64,000 nt of DNA from Pseudophaeobacter arcticus DSM 23566 (GCF_000473205.1 NZ_KI421507.1:2533302-2597301); one strand, 5' to 3'. Counted from the stretch's first letter, positions 27,129 through 36,787 are shown. Translations and numbers: made by a program. Notes: generated from the letters alone by a model not told the origin.

Positions 27129-27514
27129 ATTTTTGCTCCCCTGATCCCTCTGGTCGTGTCCTGCCCAGACATGTCCAGGCCTGGCCCCGGCCCTGTCCAC
27201 CCCTGGCCAGCCCTGTTGCATCAAGTCGAAACCTCACCCCCGCCATTGCAGCCATTGTTTCCAAAACAAAAACAGTTAGAAAGCAGGCGCTGAGATCGTT
27301 TCCGGACATATGGGCATCGGTTTTCACCAGAATGGTTAATCAATCCTTGAAGATTTATGCCACAATTCGACATAATAAAGCCAAAATAGGACCCCATACC
27401 CTTAACAATCTTAGGATATTCCAGAAACGCAGAGGATCCGGCCGTCCCCATGGCTGCCAGACACTCCGCCGAATACCACCCTTCTGGGCAACAGATGAAA
27501 AACCGGAACAAGCA
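27129..27514. other. Promoter region of the capsule-type operon
   Basis: 386 bp between the divergent glycosylase-like gene and kpsT. From about 27240 it is AT-rich compared with its surroundings. A promoter candidate is listed separately. No gene is supported. Confidence 0.5.
27347..27376 (+). promoter_or_regulatory. Candidate sigma-70 promoter for kpsT
   Basis: TTGAAG, 18-bp spacer, CATAAT, within AT-rich DNA about 140 bp before kpsT. It matches four and five of six consensus bases. Confidence 0.35.
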
Positions 27515-28174
27515 ATGCTTGAGTTTGAAAATGTCAGCAAGTCCTTCTGGACTGGAAGTCAGCGCAAGGTCATTCTTGACCGGGTGTCCTTTCGGGTTGA
27601 GCTGGGCAAATCGCTTGGCATCCTGGCTCCAAACGGCACTGGCAAGACAACGCTCATCAATATGATGGCTGGTCTGGAAAAACCCGACGAAGGTGAAATC
27701 CGTCGCGGCTGTAAAATCTCCTTTCCGCTGGGTTTTATGGGCGGCGTGGTCAATCGGCTTTCGGCACTGGCCAATGCCCGCTACATTGCCAATCTCTATG
27801 GGCTGGATCCCGACTATGTTGAGGCCTATTGCCGTTGGCTCTGTGGCTTAGGTGAATATTTTGACCAGCCGCTGGGCACCTATTCCTCTGGGATGCGGGC
27901 CCGGTTCAGCTTTTCGCTGATGCTGGCCTTGGATTTTGATGTCTACCTGATTGATGAAGGCATGCCGAGCACCACGGATGTGGAGTTCAACAAAAAAGCC
28001 GGGGCGATCCTGCAGGAACGCCTGCAGACCACAACCATCATCATCGTCTCGCACCAGGCCAAGACCCTGGAAAAATTCGCCCGCTCCGCCGCAGTTCTGC
28101 TGGATGGGCAACTCAATATGTTTGAAACCTTGGAAGAAGCGAAGCAGCTCTATGACTATCAAACCCAAGGCTAA
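27515..28174 (+). CDS. kpsT: Capsular polysaccharide export ATPase, KpsT type
   Basis: 219-aa ABC ATPase, the exact size of E. coli KpsT, which powers export of group 2 capsule across the inner membrane. Walker A reads Ala38-PNGTGKT (residues 38-45), with Ala for the first Gly. Signature YSSGM is at 123-127, Walker B YLIDE at 144-148, and switch His180. The region after Walker A (PLGFMGGVVNRLSALANARYIANLYG) is typical of KpsT/BexA/Wzt proteins. Start ATG at 27515. The 3' end overlaps kpsE by 23 bases. No kpsM permease gene is next to it. Confidence 0.92.
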   Translation: MLEFENVSKSFWTGSQRKVILDRVSFRVELGKSLGILAPNGTGKTTLINMMAGLEKPDEGEIRRGCKISFPLGFMGGVVNRLSALANARYIANLYGLDPDYVEAYCRWLCGLGEYFDQPLGTYSSGMRARFSFSLMLALDFDVYLIDEGMPSTTDVEFNKKAGAILQERLQTTTIIIVSHQAKTLEKFARSAAVLLDGQLNMFETLEEAKQLYDYQTQG

Positions 28175-29873
28175 GAAGTTCAGAATTCGCCGCAGCCCGG
28201 CCGCTCCTGATGCCGGACCCGGAGGCGAGGCTGCAGCTGCACGCCCTGTACCAGCACCCGATATGCACAGCAGTGCAAGCGCGGCCAGTGCCTCGGCTCA
28301 GCCACAGCCACAGCACTCAAACGCCGCTGCGCAGGCAGCGCCAGCGGCCGACAAGTCGCCACAGTTCGGCAGCCAGACAGGTGACCCGTCCGGCGCCCTG
28401 TCCGGGCAGGTGAGCTCGGCGCGCGAAACCCGTCTGGAAACAGATATCGACGCCATCCGCCAAGAGGGGCTCACCGGGCGCCAGCTGCGCATGGCGCGGC
28501 GCGTGGCGCAAAAACATGATCTGCCTGCAACCTCGGATTTTGATGCGGTTCGCCTGCTGCGTGAAAAGGGCATAGATCCCTTCAAGCGCGCCAATATGCT
28601 GGAACTGGTGGTGCCTCAGAACAAGGCACAGCCCGACAACACCCCGGCAGTGGGCCAGAACGTGCAACTGCCCCAGACTGTGCCTGCGGCAAAAATCAAC
28701 TTGCCCTCGACCGAACTCAGCCCCGCCGAGCGACGCCAGCACGAGATTTCGGAAATGCAGCGCGCGATCGCTGGACGGCGTCGGCGCAAGCTGGTTCTGC
28801 TCATGGCCCGCCTGGCCTTTTTTGTCCTGCTGCCGACCCTCATCACCGGCTATTTCTTTTATGCGGTTGCCACCCCGATGTATGCGACCAAATCCGAATT
28901 CCTGGTGCTCAAGGCCGATGGCGCCGGCGCGGTCAGCAGCTTGCTGAGCGGCACCCAGTTTGCCACCAGCCAGGACTCCATCGCCGTACAGGGCTATCTC
29001 CAATCCAAGGGGGCCATGCTGCGGCTGGAAAGCGAAATGGGGTTCAAGACCCACTTCAGCCAGGATTGGATCGACCCCATTCAGCGGCTCGACCCCAATG
29101 CGACCAATGAACAGGCCTACAAGATCTACAAGCGCAACGTCAAAATCGGCTATGACCCCACCGAAGGTGTGGTACGCATGGAAGTCTCTGCCGCAGATCC
29201 CGAGATTTCTGCCGAGTTTTCCCGCCGTCTCATCAGCTATGCCCAGGACGAGGTGAATCACCTGTCCGAACAAAAGCGCTCTGATCAGGTCAGCGAAGCT
29301 GAGGCGGCTTTGGAACTGGCGGAAAACAAACGCCGTGAGGCGCAGCGGCATCTGGTAGAGCTGCAACAGGACGGCATGGTGCTGGACCCGGAAGGCGTCA
29401 TCCTGTCGCTGCGGTCGCAGATCAACACCTTTGAAATGCAGGTGCAGCAAAAGGAGCTGGAACTGGCAGCCCTGTTGGACAACACCCGCCCCAACCGCGC
29501 CAAGGTTGCAGGCGTCGAGGCCGACATCAATCGTCTGAGCGAAGTGATCAAACGGCTGAATGACCGGATGACCGATGCCTCGGAAGGCGAAAACTCGCTT
29601 GCCAATCACCGGGTCCAGATCCAGATGGCCCAGGCCGATCTCGCCACCCGTGATCTGATGCTGCAATCCGCCTTGCAGCAAGTGGAATCCACCCGCATGG
29701 AGGCCAACCGCCAGGTCCGGTATCTGACCACCGCCGTTGCCCCCGTTGCCAGCGAAGAAGCCAGTTATCCGCGCAAGTTCGAAAATACGATTTTGGCATT
29801 CCTGATTTTTTCCGGTATCTACCTGTTGTGTTCACTCACAGCATCCATTCTCCGGGAACAGGTTTCGTCGTAA
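28152..29873 (+). CDS. kpsE: Capsule export inner-membrane protein, KpsE/BexC/CtrB type
   Basis: 573-aa bitopic protein linking the export ATPase/permease to the outer-membrane channel. Membrane spans are at about 213-238 and 545-565; the periplasmic part between them has the PMYATKSEFLVL start and a long coiled-coil stretch (about 370-520). It is much longer than E. coli KpsE (382 aa) because of a roughly 210-residue N-terminal extension: an Ala/Pro/Gln/Ser-rich part (15-90), then a conserved-looking helical block (ETDIDAIRQEGLTGRQLRMA, SDFDAVRLLREKGIDPF). The start at 28152 lies within kpsT, implying coupling. Confidence 0.9.
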   Translation: MTIKPKAKKFRIRRSPAAPDAGPGGEAAAARPVPAPDMHSSASAASASAQPQPQHSNAAAQAAPAADKSPQFGSQTGDPSGALSGQVSSARETRLETDIDAIRQEGLTGRQLRMARRVAQKHDLPATSDFDAVRLLREKGIDPFKRANMLELVVPQNKAQPDNTPAVGQNVQLPQTVPAAKINLPSTELSPAERRQHEISEMQRAIAGRRRRKLVLLMARLAFFVLLPTLITGYFFYAVATPMYATKSEFLVLKADGAGAVSSLLSGTQFATSQDSIAVQGYLQSKGAMLRLESEMGFKTHFSQDWIDPIQRLDPNATNEQAYKIYKRNVKIGYDPTEGVVRMEVSAADPEISAEFSRRLISYAQDEVNHLSEQKRSDQVSEAEAALELAENKRREAQRHLVELQQDGMVLDPEGVILSLRSQINTFEMQVQQKELELAALLDNTRPNRAKVAGVEADINRLSEVIKRLNDRMTDASEGENSLANHRVQIQMAQADLATRDLMLQSALQQVESTRMEANRQVRYLTTAVAPVASEEASYPRKFENTILAFLIFSGIYLLCSLTASILREQVSS

Positions 29874-29876
29874 GTC

Positions 29877-30710
29877 ATGAAAAACATCCAAGTCGCCAAC
29901 CTCACCATTGGCAATGATCGCCCCCTGACCATTCTTGCCGGCCCCTGCCAGCTGGAGAGCGCAGATCACGCCCAGATGATCGCCGGCACCCTGAAAGAGG
30001 CCTGCGACAAGGTTGGTGCGCAATATGTCTTCAAGGGTTCGTACGACAAGGCCAACCGTACCTCGATCAACGCCAAACCCGCCCTGGGGATGGAAAAAGG
30101 TCTGCAGGTGCTGCAATCGGTCAAGGATACAATTGGCGTGCCGGTGCTGACCGACATTCACGAGGCAGACCATTGTGACCCGGTTGCCCAGGTGGTTGAC
30201 ATCCTGCAGATCCCGGCCTTTTTGTGCCGCCAGACCTCGCTTTTGCTCGCGGCCGGGCGCACCGGCGCGGTGATCAATGTCAAGAAGGGCCAGTTTCTGG
30301 CGCCCTGGGACATGCCCAATGTGGTGGCCAAGATCGAAAGCACCGGCAACACACGCATCATGCTGACCGAGCGCGGCGTTTCTTTTGGCTACAATCGCCT
30401 TGTGGTCGACATGCAAAGCCTGCCGGAAATGGCCCGCACCGGCTATCCGGTGGTGATGGATGCCACCCATGCCGTGGCCCAGCCCGGCGGATTGGGCGGC
30501 GCCTCGGGGGGGCAGCGCGAATTTGCGCCGGTCCTGGCGCGCGCAGCAGTCGCAACCGGCATTGCCTCCGTCTTTATGGAAACCCATCAGGATCCGGACA
30601 ACGCCCCCTGTGACGGCCCCAATATGATTTACCTGGATCAGATGCCAAAGCTTATTGAGACATTGATGGCATTTGACGCCCTCGCCAAAGCCAACCCTAT
30701 TTCGATCTGA
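29877..30710 (+). CDS. kdsA: 3-deoxy-8-phosphooctulonate synthase
   Basis: 277-aa aldolase condensing phosphoenolpyruvate with arabinose 5-phosphate to make Kdo-8-phosphate for lipid A core and Kdo-containing capsules. The LAGPCQLES N-terminus, FKGSYDKANRTS, ERGVSFGYNRLVVDM and DATHAVAQPGG blocks are all present, and the final METHQDPDNAPCDGPNM is diagnostic. It starts three bases after the kpsE stop, so it is in the capsule operon. This suggests either a Kdo-linked capsule or simply operon sharing; a second kdsA elsewhere cannot be excluded. Confidence 0.96.
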   Translation: MKNIQVANLTIGNDRPLTILAGPCQLESADHAQMIAGTLKEACDKVGAQYVFKGSYDKANRTSINAKPALGMEKGLQVLQSVKDTIGVPVLTDIHEADHCDPVAQVVDILQIPAFLCRQTSLLLAAGRTGAVINVKKGQFLAPWDMPNVVAKIESTGNTRIMLTERGVSFGYNRLVVDMQSLPEMARTGYPVVMDATHAVAQPGGLGGASGGQREFAPVLARAAVATGIASVFMETHQDPDNAPCDGPNMIYLDQMPKLIETLMAFDALAKANPISI

Positions 30711-30732
30711 CCCCTCAAGGGACTATTTACCG

Positions 30733-32229
30733 ATGAAAAAGCCAAGCTCCCCGGTGCAGCCAAACACCTGGAATTTTCTGCGCGACCCAATGATCGCTCC
30801 AACGGGGTTTCGCGAATATGACGCCCGCTGGAAATACCCCGAAGAGATCAACCTGCCCGGCATGACCGCTCTGGGTCTGGGCCTGGGAACGCAGATGTAT
30901 CGCCGGGGCATTCCCCCGGTCATTGCCGTTGCCAATGATTACCGCGATTATTCCCTGGCCATCAAACAGGCGCTTATTTTGGGGCTGATGCAGGCGGGTA
31001 TTCAGGTCAAGGACATCGGCCCGGCGGTGTCGCCCATGGCCTATTTCGCCCAGTTTCACCTGGACGTGCCTGCGGTCGCCATGGTCACCGCCAGCCACAA
31101 TCCCAATGGCTGGACCGGCGTTAAAATGGGCTTTGAACGCCCCCTCACCCACGGCCCCGACGAGATGAGCGAATTGCGCGACATCGTGCTGAACGGCGAC
31201 GGCGCGGCCCGCCCCGGTGGCTCTTACGAATTTGTCGATGGTGTCAAAGAGGCCTATCTTGACGATCTGGTGGGCGACTTCAAAATGACCCGCAAGCTCA
31301 AGGTTGTCTGCGCCACCGGCAATGGCACCGCCTCGGCCTTTGCGCCAGAGCTGTTTGAACGCATCGGCGTCGAAGTGGTGCCCAGCCACAACAGGCTGGA
31401 CTACACCTTCCCCCACTACAACCCCAACCCCGAAGCCATGGAGATGCTGCACGACATGTCTGCCAGCGTCAAAGCCTCCGGCGCTGATATGGCGCTGGGG
31501 TTTGATGGCGACGGTGATCGCTGTGGCGTGGTGGATGACGAGGGCGAAGAGATTTTTGCCGATAAGGTTGGCGTCATCATGGCGCGGGATCTCAGCAAGA
31601 TTTACCCCAACGCGATCTTTGTGGCCGATGTCAAATCCACCGGGCTCTTTGCCTCAGATCCGGAACTGATCAAAAACGGCGCAACGGCAGACTACTGGAA
31701 AACCGGCCATAGCCATATGAAACGCCGGGTCAAGGAAATTGGTGCCCTGGCTGGCTTTGAGAAATCCGGCCACTATTTCCTGGCCGAGCCCATAGGCCGC
31801 GGTTACGACTGTGGCATGCGCGTCGCCGTTGAAATCTGCAAACTGATGGACCGCAACCCGGAAATGTCGATGTCGGACCTGCGCAAGGCACTGCCCAAGA
31901 CCTGGTCGACGCCCACCATGTCCCCCTATTGTGCGGACACCGAAAAATACGCAGTGCTGGACCGGCTGGTGGCCAAGCTGGTAGCCAAACACGAGGCCGG
32001 AGAGCTGCTGGCAGGCCACCGCATCAAAGAGGTGGTGACGGTGAATGGCGCCCGGGTAATCCTGGACAACGGCTCCTGGGGGCTGGTGCGCGCCTCTTCC
32101 AATACGCCCAACCTGGTTGTGGTCTGTGAAAGCTCTGACAGCGAAGACGAAATGCGCGCCATCTTTGCCGATATTGATGCTGTCATCCGCACCGAACCCC
32201 TGGTGGGCGACTACGACCAGACCATCTAA
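30733..32229 (+). CDS. Phosphomannomutase/phosphoglucomutase
   Basis: 498-aa alpha-D-phosphohexomutase of the AlgC/ManB type, interconverting mannose or glucose 6-phosphate and 1-phosphate for GDP-mannose or UDP-glucose sugars. The phosphoserine is Ser121 (VTASHNPNGWTG), the metal loop DGDGDR is at 258-263, and the sugar-binding EKSGHYFL and C-terminal phosphate-binding RASSNTPNLVV blocks are present. It lies 22 bp after kdsA and ends the operon before a strong terminator. Mannose versus glucose preference cannot be told. Confidence 0.93.
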   Translation: MKKPSSPVQPNTWNFLRDPMIAPTGFREYDARWKYPEEINLPGMTALGLGLGTQMYRRGIPPVIAVANDYRDYSLAIKQALILGLMQAGIQVKDIGPAVSPMAYFAQFHLDVPAVAMVTASHNPNGWTGVKMGFERPLTHGPDEMSELRDIVLNGDGAARPGGSYEFVDGVKEAYLDDLVGDFKMTRKLKVVCATGNGTASAFAPELFERIGVEVVPSHNRLDYTFPHYNPNPEAMEMLHDMSASVKASGADMALGFDGDGDRCGVVDDEGEEIFADKVGVIMARDLSKIYPNAIFVADVKSTGLFASDPELIKNGATADYWKTGHSHMKRRVKEIGALAGFEKSGHYFLAEPIGRGYDCGMRVAVEICKLMDRNPEMSMSDLRKALPKTWSTPTMSPYCADTEKYAVLDRLVAKLVAKHEAGELLAGHRIKEVVTVNGARVILDNGSWGLVRASSNTPNLVVVCESSDSEDEMRAIFADIDAVIRTEPLVGDYDQTI

Positions 32230-32287
32230 GGCTGGGCCTCTTCTCAACGAAGCCAAATGGTTTCCCCTGCCTTGCGGCAGGCGACCC

Positions 32288-32313
32288 GGGCCCGCCTAAC
32301 GGCGGGCCCTTTT
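32288..32313 (+). terminator. Terminator of the capsule-type operon
   Basis: Perfect 9-bp stem gggcccgcc / ggcgggccc with a taac loop and T4 tail, 59 bp after the mutase stop. Confidence 0.92.
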
Positions 32314-32322
32314 CCCTTTCAA

Positions 32323-32459
32323 ACCTGTCTCGCCGTGAGGCGAGCCCATTGAGATACGGAAACCACAAAGAGATAAAAATGGCGAGAGACGGGAACCACC
32401 ATACCAACAGGCGGGCGCCCCTTCCCCCGCGGACCTGTCTCGCCCCCCGGGGCGAGCCT
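32323..32459. repeat. Diverged direct repeat with small hairpins
   Basis: acctgtctcgcc...ggcgagcc occurs at 32323-32347 and 32433-32459. Each copy forms a ctcgcc/ggcgag hairpin, and each is preceded by a similar GC-rich, pyrimidine-rich stretch, so a segment of about 60 bp was probably duplicated. Confidence 0.65.
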
Positions 32460-32517
32460 ATATGGCAAGGATACCCCCAGACAGGCGGTGTAAAATCCGG
32501 CCACAGCCAGGCAGTCC

Positions 32518-34458
32518 TCAATCCCTCCGCAGCAATCGCAGCAACTGATCCTTGGCCTCTTGCTCGATACGATCGCGGATCACCTGGTTGAGATCCTGTT
32601 CCGGGGTAACCTCCATATCCAGCTCCTCGCTGAGCTTTTCAATCACCCGGTCCTTGGCTTCCTGCTCCACCGCATCAATCTCTGGCTGCAGGGCGTTTTT
32701 CAAATCGGGGCGAATTTTGGGATCCGCCCAGGGGCCGGTGATCAGCACCGGAATGGTCAGCCCCGCCGCCCCATTGATCCCCGAAATCGTCGGCGTAAAC
32801 CGGTAGTCCAGATCCTGCGCCCCTAGCCCAATCCGCCCAGTCCCTTCCGCACGGATCCCTTTCAGCGTCATAAGAAGGTCCTGGTTCACCAGATTACCCT
32901 TTTCAATGGTATAGCTGCCCGACAGCTGGTCAAACACGGTACTGCCGCCATTGCCCTGCCCCGAGCGCATCAGCTTTTCAAGGTCAAAGCCGGTAAAGAA
33001 CCCCTTGCTGACCTCCAGCCAGCCCTTGCCCGACAGCGAGCGCATCAGCGCATCCAGACTGCCGCCAGAGGCCAGATACTCCAGCTCGCCCAGCGCCTCG
33101 CCATTCAACCGGTCATATCCGGCCAGCTGCCCCAGACCCTTCTCCAACCGGATGCGACTAAAACTGAGCTTGCCACCCGCAGAAAACCCGTTGCGGTTAT
33201 TGGCCACCACCTGCCCCAGCACCTGACCACCAAACAGCGCCGCAGGCTGCAGTTTCAGCACCCCGCGGGACCGATCCAAAGACAGCGACAGCTTGCTGGC
33301 GCCAAACTCCAACCCAGCCGCCGACAGGCTGTCAAAACTCATCACTGCAGTGCCATTGGCCAGGGCCAAGGCCGAGGCGTCAATTGGCGCCTTTGACCAG
33401 CCCGAGGCAGCCGCCTCGCTGCCGTCACCCGCCGCCGCAGCCGTTGCGGCAGAGGTCAGACCAGGCACCGTCAGATTTCCCCCATTCAGCTGCGCCGTAA
33501 ACTGCGGCACATCCGAGAACGCAATATCCAGGGCCCCTTCCAGCTTGTTGCCGTCCAGATCCAGCGCCATATCGCGCAGGGCCAGGCGTCCATCGGTGGT
33601 ATAGGTGGCATCAGCACCGATCACCATCGCTTGCCCCAGCCCCTGCGGCAGCGCAATGCCGCTCTGGCCAAAGGCCGCCAGAAAGGCTTCCGTATCCGTG
33701 GTCTTTGCGGTGATCCGCCCCGTTGCAGCCCCGGTGAGATCCGCGCGCCCGTCAAAGCGCAGGCTGCCGCCGTCAGCCGCGACCGAAGCCCCCACCGAAG
33801 AGACCGCGCCGTTCAGGAAGTCCGCAAAGGTGCCCACCTCGGCCTGCACCTGCAAAGCTGCCCCCGCCGGTCTGAGGGTCAGATCAACATTCACCGTGCC
33901 ACTGGGATCCGGCCAGCGCAGCACCATGTCAACCTTAGACATCTCCAGCGGCGCGCCCTGACGTGGCTGATAGCGCAGCGAGGCCCCGGTCAGGGTCAGC
34001 TTTTCGATACTGATCGGCAAAGCAGCCGCCTGGGTTTCCCCAGCCCCCGCCGCAGGGCTCGCCCCTTCGCCCTCACCACCCAGCACCCAGTTGCCCCGGC
34101 CATCCGCGCGTTCCGACAGGTTCAGATGCGGCAGCACCGCCGAGACCTCGGTCACCCGCACCTTGCCCCGCAGCAGATCCCCGGCAGAGATGCCAATCGA
34201 CAGGCGCTCGGCGGTCAACATCGGCTCTGGCCCGGCCCAATCGGCATTGGACAGCGCCACCCCATCGGATTTCACCCCCAGCACCGGCCAAAGCGTAAAG
34301 CGCACCTTACCCTGAAACGTCAGCTTGCGGCCGGTCTGTGCCTCAATCTGGTCGGCGGCCAGCCCTGCAACCTTCTCGCCGGGGAGCATGAACAGCACCA
34401 CAACCAAAACCACCAGCGTCGCGACCACCGCGCTCAAGATCCGCATAATCAGCTTCAT
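32518..34458 (-). CDS. AsmA-family protein
   Basis: 646-aa AsmA-like protein. An N-terminal membrane anchor (residues 1 to about 25) is followed by a long beta-rich periplasmic region. The family belongs to the VPS13/TamB-type lipid-bridge superfamily and is tied to outer-membrane lipid homeostasis. The AsmA N-terminal block (AGLAADQIEAQTGRKLTFQGKVRFTLWPVLGVKSDGVALSN) and the C-terminal AsmA_2 block near RAEGTGRIGLGAQDLDYRFTP are recognisable. The C-terminus is helical and charged. Monocistronic, divergent from rimO. Confidence 0.9.
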   Translation of the reverse strand: MKLIMRILSAVVATLVVLVVVLFMLPGEKVAGLAADQIEAQTGRKLTFQGKVRFTLWPVLGVKSDGVALSNADWAGPEPMLTAERLSIGISAGDLLRGKVRVTEVSAVLPHLNLSERADGRGNWVLGGEGEGASPAAGAGETQAAALPISIEKLTLTGASLRYQPRQGAPLEMSKVDMVLRWPDPSGTVNVDLTLRPAGAALQVQAEVGTFADFLNGAVSSVGASVAADGGSLRFDGRADLTGAATGRITAKTTDTEAFLAAFGQSGIALPQGLGQAMVIGADATYTTDGRLALRDMALDLDGNKLEGALDIAFSDVPQFTAQLNGGNLTVPGLTSAATAAAAGDGSEAAASGWSKAPIDASALALANGTAVMSFDSLSAAGLEFGASKLSLSLDRSRGVLKLQPAALFGGQVLGQVVANNRNGFSAGGKLSFSRIRLEKGLGQLAGYDRLNGEALGELEYLASGGSLDALMRSLSGKGWLEVSKGFFTGFDLEKLMRSGQGNGGSTVFDQLSGSYTIEKGNLVNQDLLMTLKGIRAEGTGRIGLGAQDLDYRFTPTISGINGAAGLTIPVLITGPWADPKIRPDLKNALQPEIDAVEQEAKDRVIEKLSEELDMEVTPEQDLNQVIRDRIEQEAKDQLLRLLRRD

Positions 34459-34779
34459 CTGCCCACTCCTCCTGTCTTTTCCCCTGGCCTTAGGGGCTTA
34501 CCACCAGCTTAGCCGCTCCACCCTTGGGCGCAATGCTTGACTGCGGCAAAGAGGTTCCGCTGCTGCGGTACACCTTGCAAGTGAGGGCCGCGCTTGACCT
34601 TGGGGAGGCGCGTAGCGCCTTCCCAGGGGGAAGGTCAGGCGCTGCCCGGCCTGTCGGCCGGGCGGTGGGTCCTCGCGAACTGACCAATGCACATGCGATG
34701 CACAAAAATGCACAAGGGAGGGACGCCACGAACCTCCGTTTTTCTTGCCTCGCGCCGCATTCCTGTTATATGCGCGATC
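34459..34779. other. Divergent intergenic region AsmA / rimO
   Basis: 321 bp. It holds two hairpins: 34602-34624 (10-bp stem, one wobble, loop gta) and 34644-34663 (gcccggcc / ggccgggc). No gene or clear promoter was recognised. Confidence 0.5.
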
Positions 34780-36183
34780 ATGACCAGCAATCCGCCAGAC
34801 CTGCGCCCCGACCTCGCCCCCAAAGCCCTGATGGGCGATAGCCCCCGTGCCGGCCAGCCAACGCTTGGCATGGTCTCGCTTGGCTGCCCCAAGGCGCTGG
34901 TGGACAGTGAGCGCATCCTCACCCGGCTGCGGGCCGAGGGCTATGGCATCTCGCCCGATTACGCCGGCGCCGATGCGGTGATCGTCAACACCTGCGGCTT
35001 TCTGGATAGCGCCAAGGCCGAAAGCCTGGAGGCCATCGGCGAAGCCCTGAAGGAAAACGGCAAGGTCATTGTCACCGGCTGTCTGGGGGCCGAGCCCGAC
35101 TACATTCGCGAACATCACCCGCGCATTCTGGCCGTCACCGGCCCGCATCAGTATGAGCAGGTGCTGGACGCCGTCCATGCCGCCGTGCCGGCTGATCCCC
35201 ACCCCTTTATTGATCTGCTGCCTGCCACCGGCGTGCAGCTGACCCCGCGCCATTTCAGCTATCTGAAGATCTCGGAAGGCTGCAATCACAAGTGCAAATT
35301 CTGCATCATCCCCGATATGCGTGGGCGCCTGGCCTCAAGGCCCGCCCATGCGGTGCTGCGCGAGGCCGACAAGCTGGTCAAGGCAGGCGTACGCGAGCTT
35401 TTGGTGATCAGCCAGGATACCTCGGCCTATGGGCTGGACCGCAAATACGACGTGAACCCGTGGAACGGCGAAGAGGTCCGCAGCCATATCCTGGATCTGT
35501 CGCGCGAGCTGGGCAAGCTGGCCCCGGCGGATGAGCTGTGGATCCGGCTGCACTATGTCTATCCCTATCCGCATGTGCGTGATCTGATCCCGCTGATGGC
35601 GGACCCGGAGAATGCGCTGCTGCCCTATTTGGATATCCCCTTCCAGCACTCCCACCCGGATGTGCTGAAACGGATGGCGCGCCCCGCCCATACCGCCAAA
35701 ACCCTGACCGAGATCGCCGCCTGGCGCGCGATCTGCCCCGATATCACCCTGCGCTCGACCTTTATCGTTGGCTACCCCGGTGAAACCGAGGCTGAGTTCC
35801 AGCACCTTCTGGACTGGATGGAGGAGGCCCAGCTGGATCGGGTGGGCTGCTTTAAGTACGAAAACGTCGATGGCGCGCGCTCCAACGCGCTGCCCGATCA
35901 TGTGGGCGAAGACGTCAAGCAAGCGCGCTGGGAGCGCTTCATGGAGAAGGCACAGGCCATTTCCGAGGCCAAGCTGCAGGCCAAGGTCGGTCAGACCATG
36001 CAGGTCATCGTGGATGACATCGACGCAGAGGGCATCGCCACCTGCCGCACCAAGGCCGACGCGCCAGAGATCGACGGCAACCTGTTCATCGACGAGGGCA
36101 CCGAAGCGCTATCCGTCGGGGATCTGGTCACTGTCGAGGTGGACGAGGCCGGAGACTACGACCTGTGGGGACAAATACAGTAG
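34780..36183 (+). CDS. rimO: Ribosomal protein S12 methylthiotransferase RimO
   Basis: 467-aa radical-SAM enzyme adding a methylthio group to the conserved Asp of S12. The N-terminal UPF0004 cluster ligands are Cys36, Cys72 and Cys101; the radical-SAM motif is Cys168-x3-Cys172-x2-Cys175. The C-terminal TRAM domain ends in [12 protein letters not shown]. The start at 34780 is the ATG closest to family length but lacks a clear Shine-Dalgarno; a frame extends 31 codons further up. Confidence 0.96.
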   Translation: MTSNPPDLRPDLAPKALMGDSPRAGQPTLGMVSLGCPKALVDSERILTRLRAEGYGISPDYAGADAVIVNTCGFLDSAKAESLEAIGEALKENGKVIVTGCLGAEPDYIREHHPRILAVTGPHQYEQVLDAVHAAVPADPHPFIDLLPATGVQLTPRHFSYLKISEGCNHKCKFCIIPDMRGRLASRPAHAVLREADKLVKAGVRELLVISQDTSAYGLDRKYDVNPWNGEEVRSHILDLSRELGKLAPADELWIRLHYVYPYPHVRDLIPLMADPENALLPYLDIPFQHSHPDVLKRMARPAHTAKTLTEIAAWRAICPDITLRSTFIVGYPGETEAEFQHLLDWMEEAQLDRVGCFKYENVDGARSNALPDHVGEDVKQARWERFMEKAQAISEAKLQAKVGQTMQVIVDDIDAEGIATCRTKADAPEIDGNLFIDEGTEALSVGDLVTVEVDEAGDYDLWGQIQ

Positions 36184-36223
36184 CGCGCCTGCACAGACAC
36201 CTTAGTCTCTGACCTCTGCGCCG

Positions 36224-36265
36224 TGACCCTGGGTGTATGACCCTGAGTGTGTGACCCTGGGGGGG
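36224..36265. repeat. Three 14-bp tandem repeats
   Basis: tgaccctgggtgta, tgaccctgagtgtg and tgaccctggggggg in the rimO-CDGSH gap. The unit length equals that at 888-929, but the sequence differs. Confidence 0.8.
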
Positions 36266-36417
36266 GCGGGCGCTCAGGTGCGTTTTGGCGGCAGCCTCAG
36301 CTCCTGATCCATGCCTTGTCTGGGCTTTTCTTCCAGTTTCCTGCTACGCTCTGCGCAGACCAACCATGCCGTACCTTCAGCCAGTATAATCACCCGCCAG
36401 GGAGAAAGACCCAAGCC

Positions 36418-36663
36418 ATGTCAGATGAAATTCCCGTAATCGCCCAGAAGAGTCCTTTTGCCGTCGAAGTCACCGAAGGGAAAAGCTATTTCTGGTGCTC
36501 CTGCGGAAAATCGCAAAAACAGCCCTTTTGCGATGGCAGCCATAAGGGCAGCGCCTTTGCGCCAGTAAAATACACTGCGCAAAAGACAGGTAAGCTGTTC
36601 TTTTGCGGCTGCAAACACTCAGCCAAACAGCCGCTCTGTGATGGCAGCCACTCCGGACTATAG
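36418..36663 (+). CDS. CDGSH iron-sulfur domain protein with two motifs
   Basis: 81-aa protein with two CDGSH-type 2Fe-2S sites, each of C-x-C-x8-C-x3-H form: Cys27, Cys29, Cys38, His42 and Cys63, Cys65, Cys74, His78. This tandem arrangement is the bacterial type 3 class, related to mitoNEET and probably working in Fe-S or redox homeostasis. Start ATG at 36418; a purine-rich GGGAG lies 14 bases upstream, rather far. Stands alone. Confidence 0.92.
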   Translation: MSDEIPVIAQKSPFAVEVTEGKSYFWCSCGKSQKQPFCDGSHKGSAFAPVKYTAQKTGKLFFCGCKHSAKQPLCDGSHSGL

Positions 36664-36787
36664 GGTCAGGCCCCGCACGGCGTGTTGAGCGCCGCGCGGG
36701 CAGTTGCTTCACCTGCGGCTTGCGCTCTCCATAGGCGTGATGCGCCACGCCTCAGCCTGTCCTGTTCGTGTTAGCCTGCTCGCGTTA

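Noticed and set aside
28317..29681. 454-codon frame opposite kpsE
   Set aside because: Antisense to the coiled-coil region of kpsE; composition follows the complementary codons.
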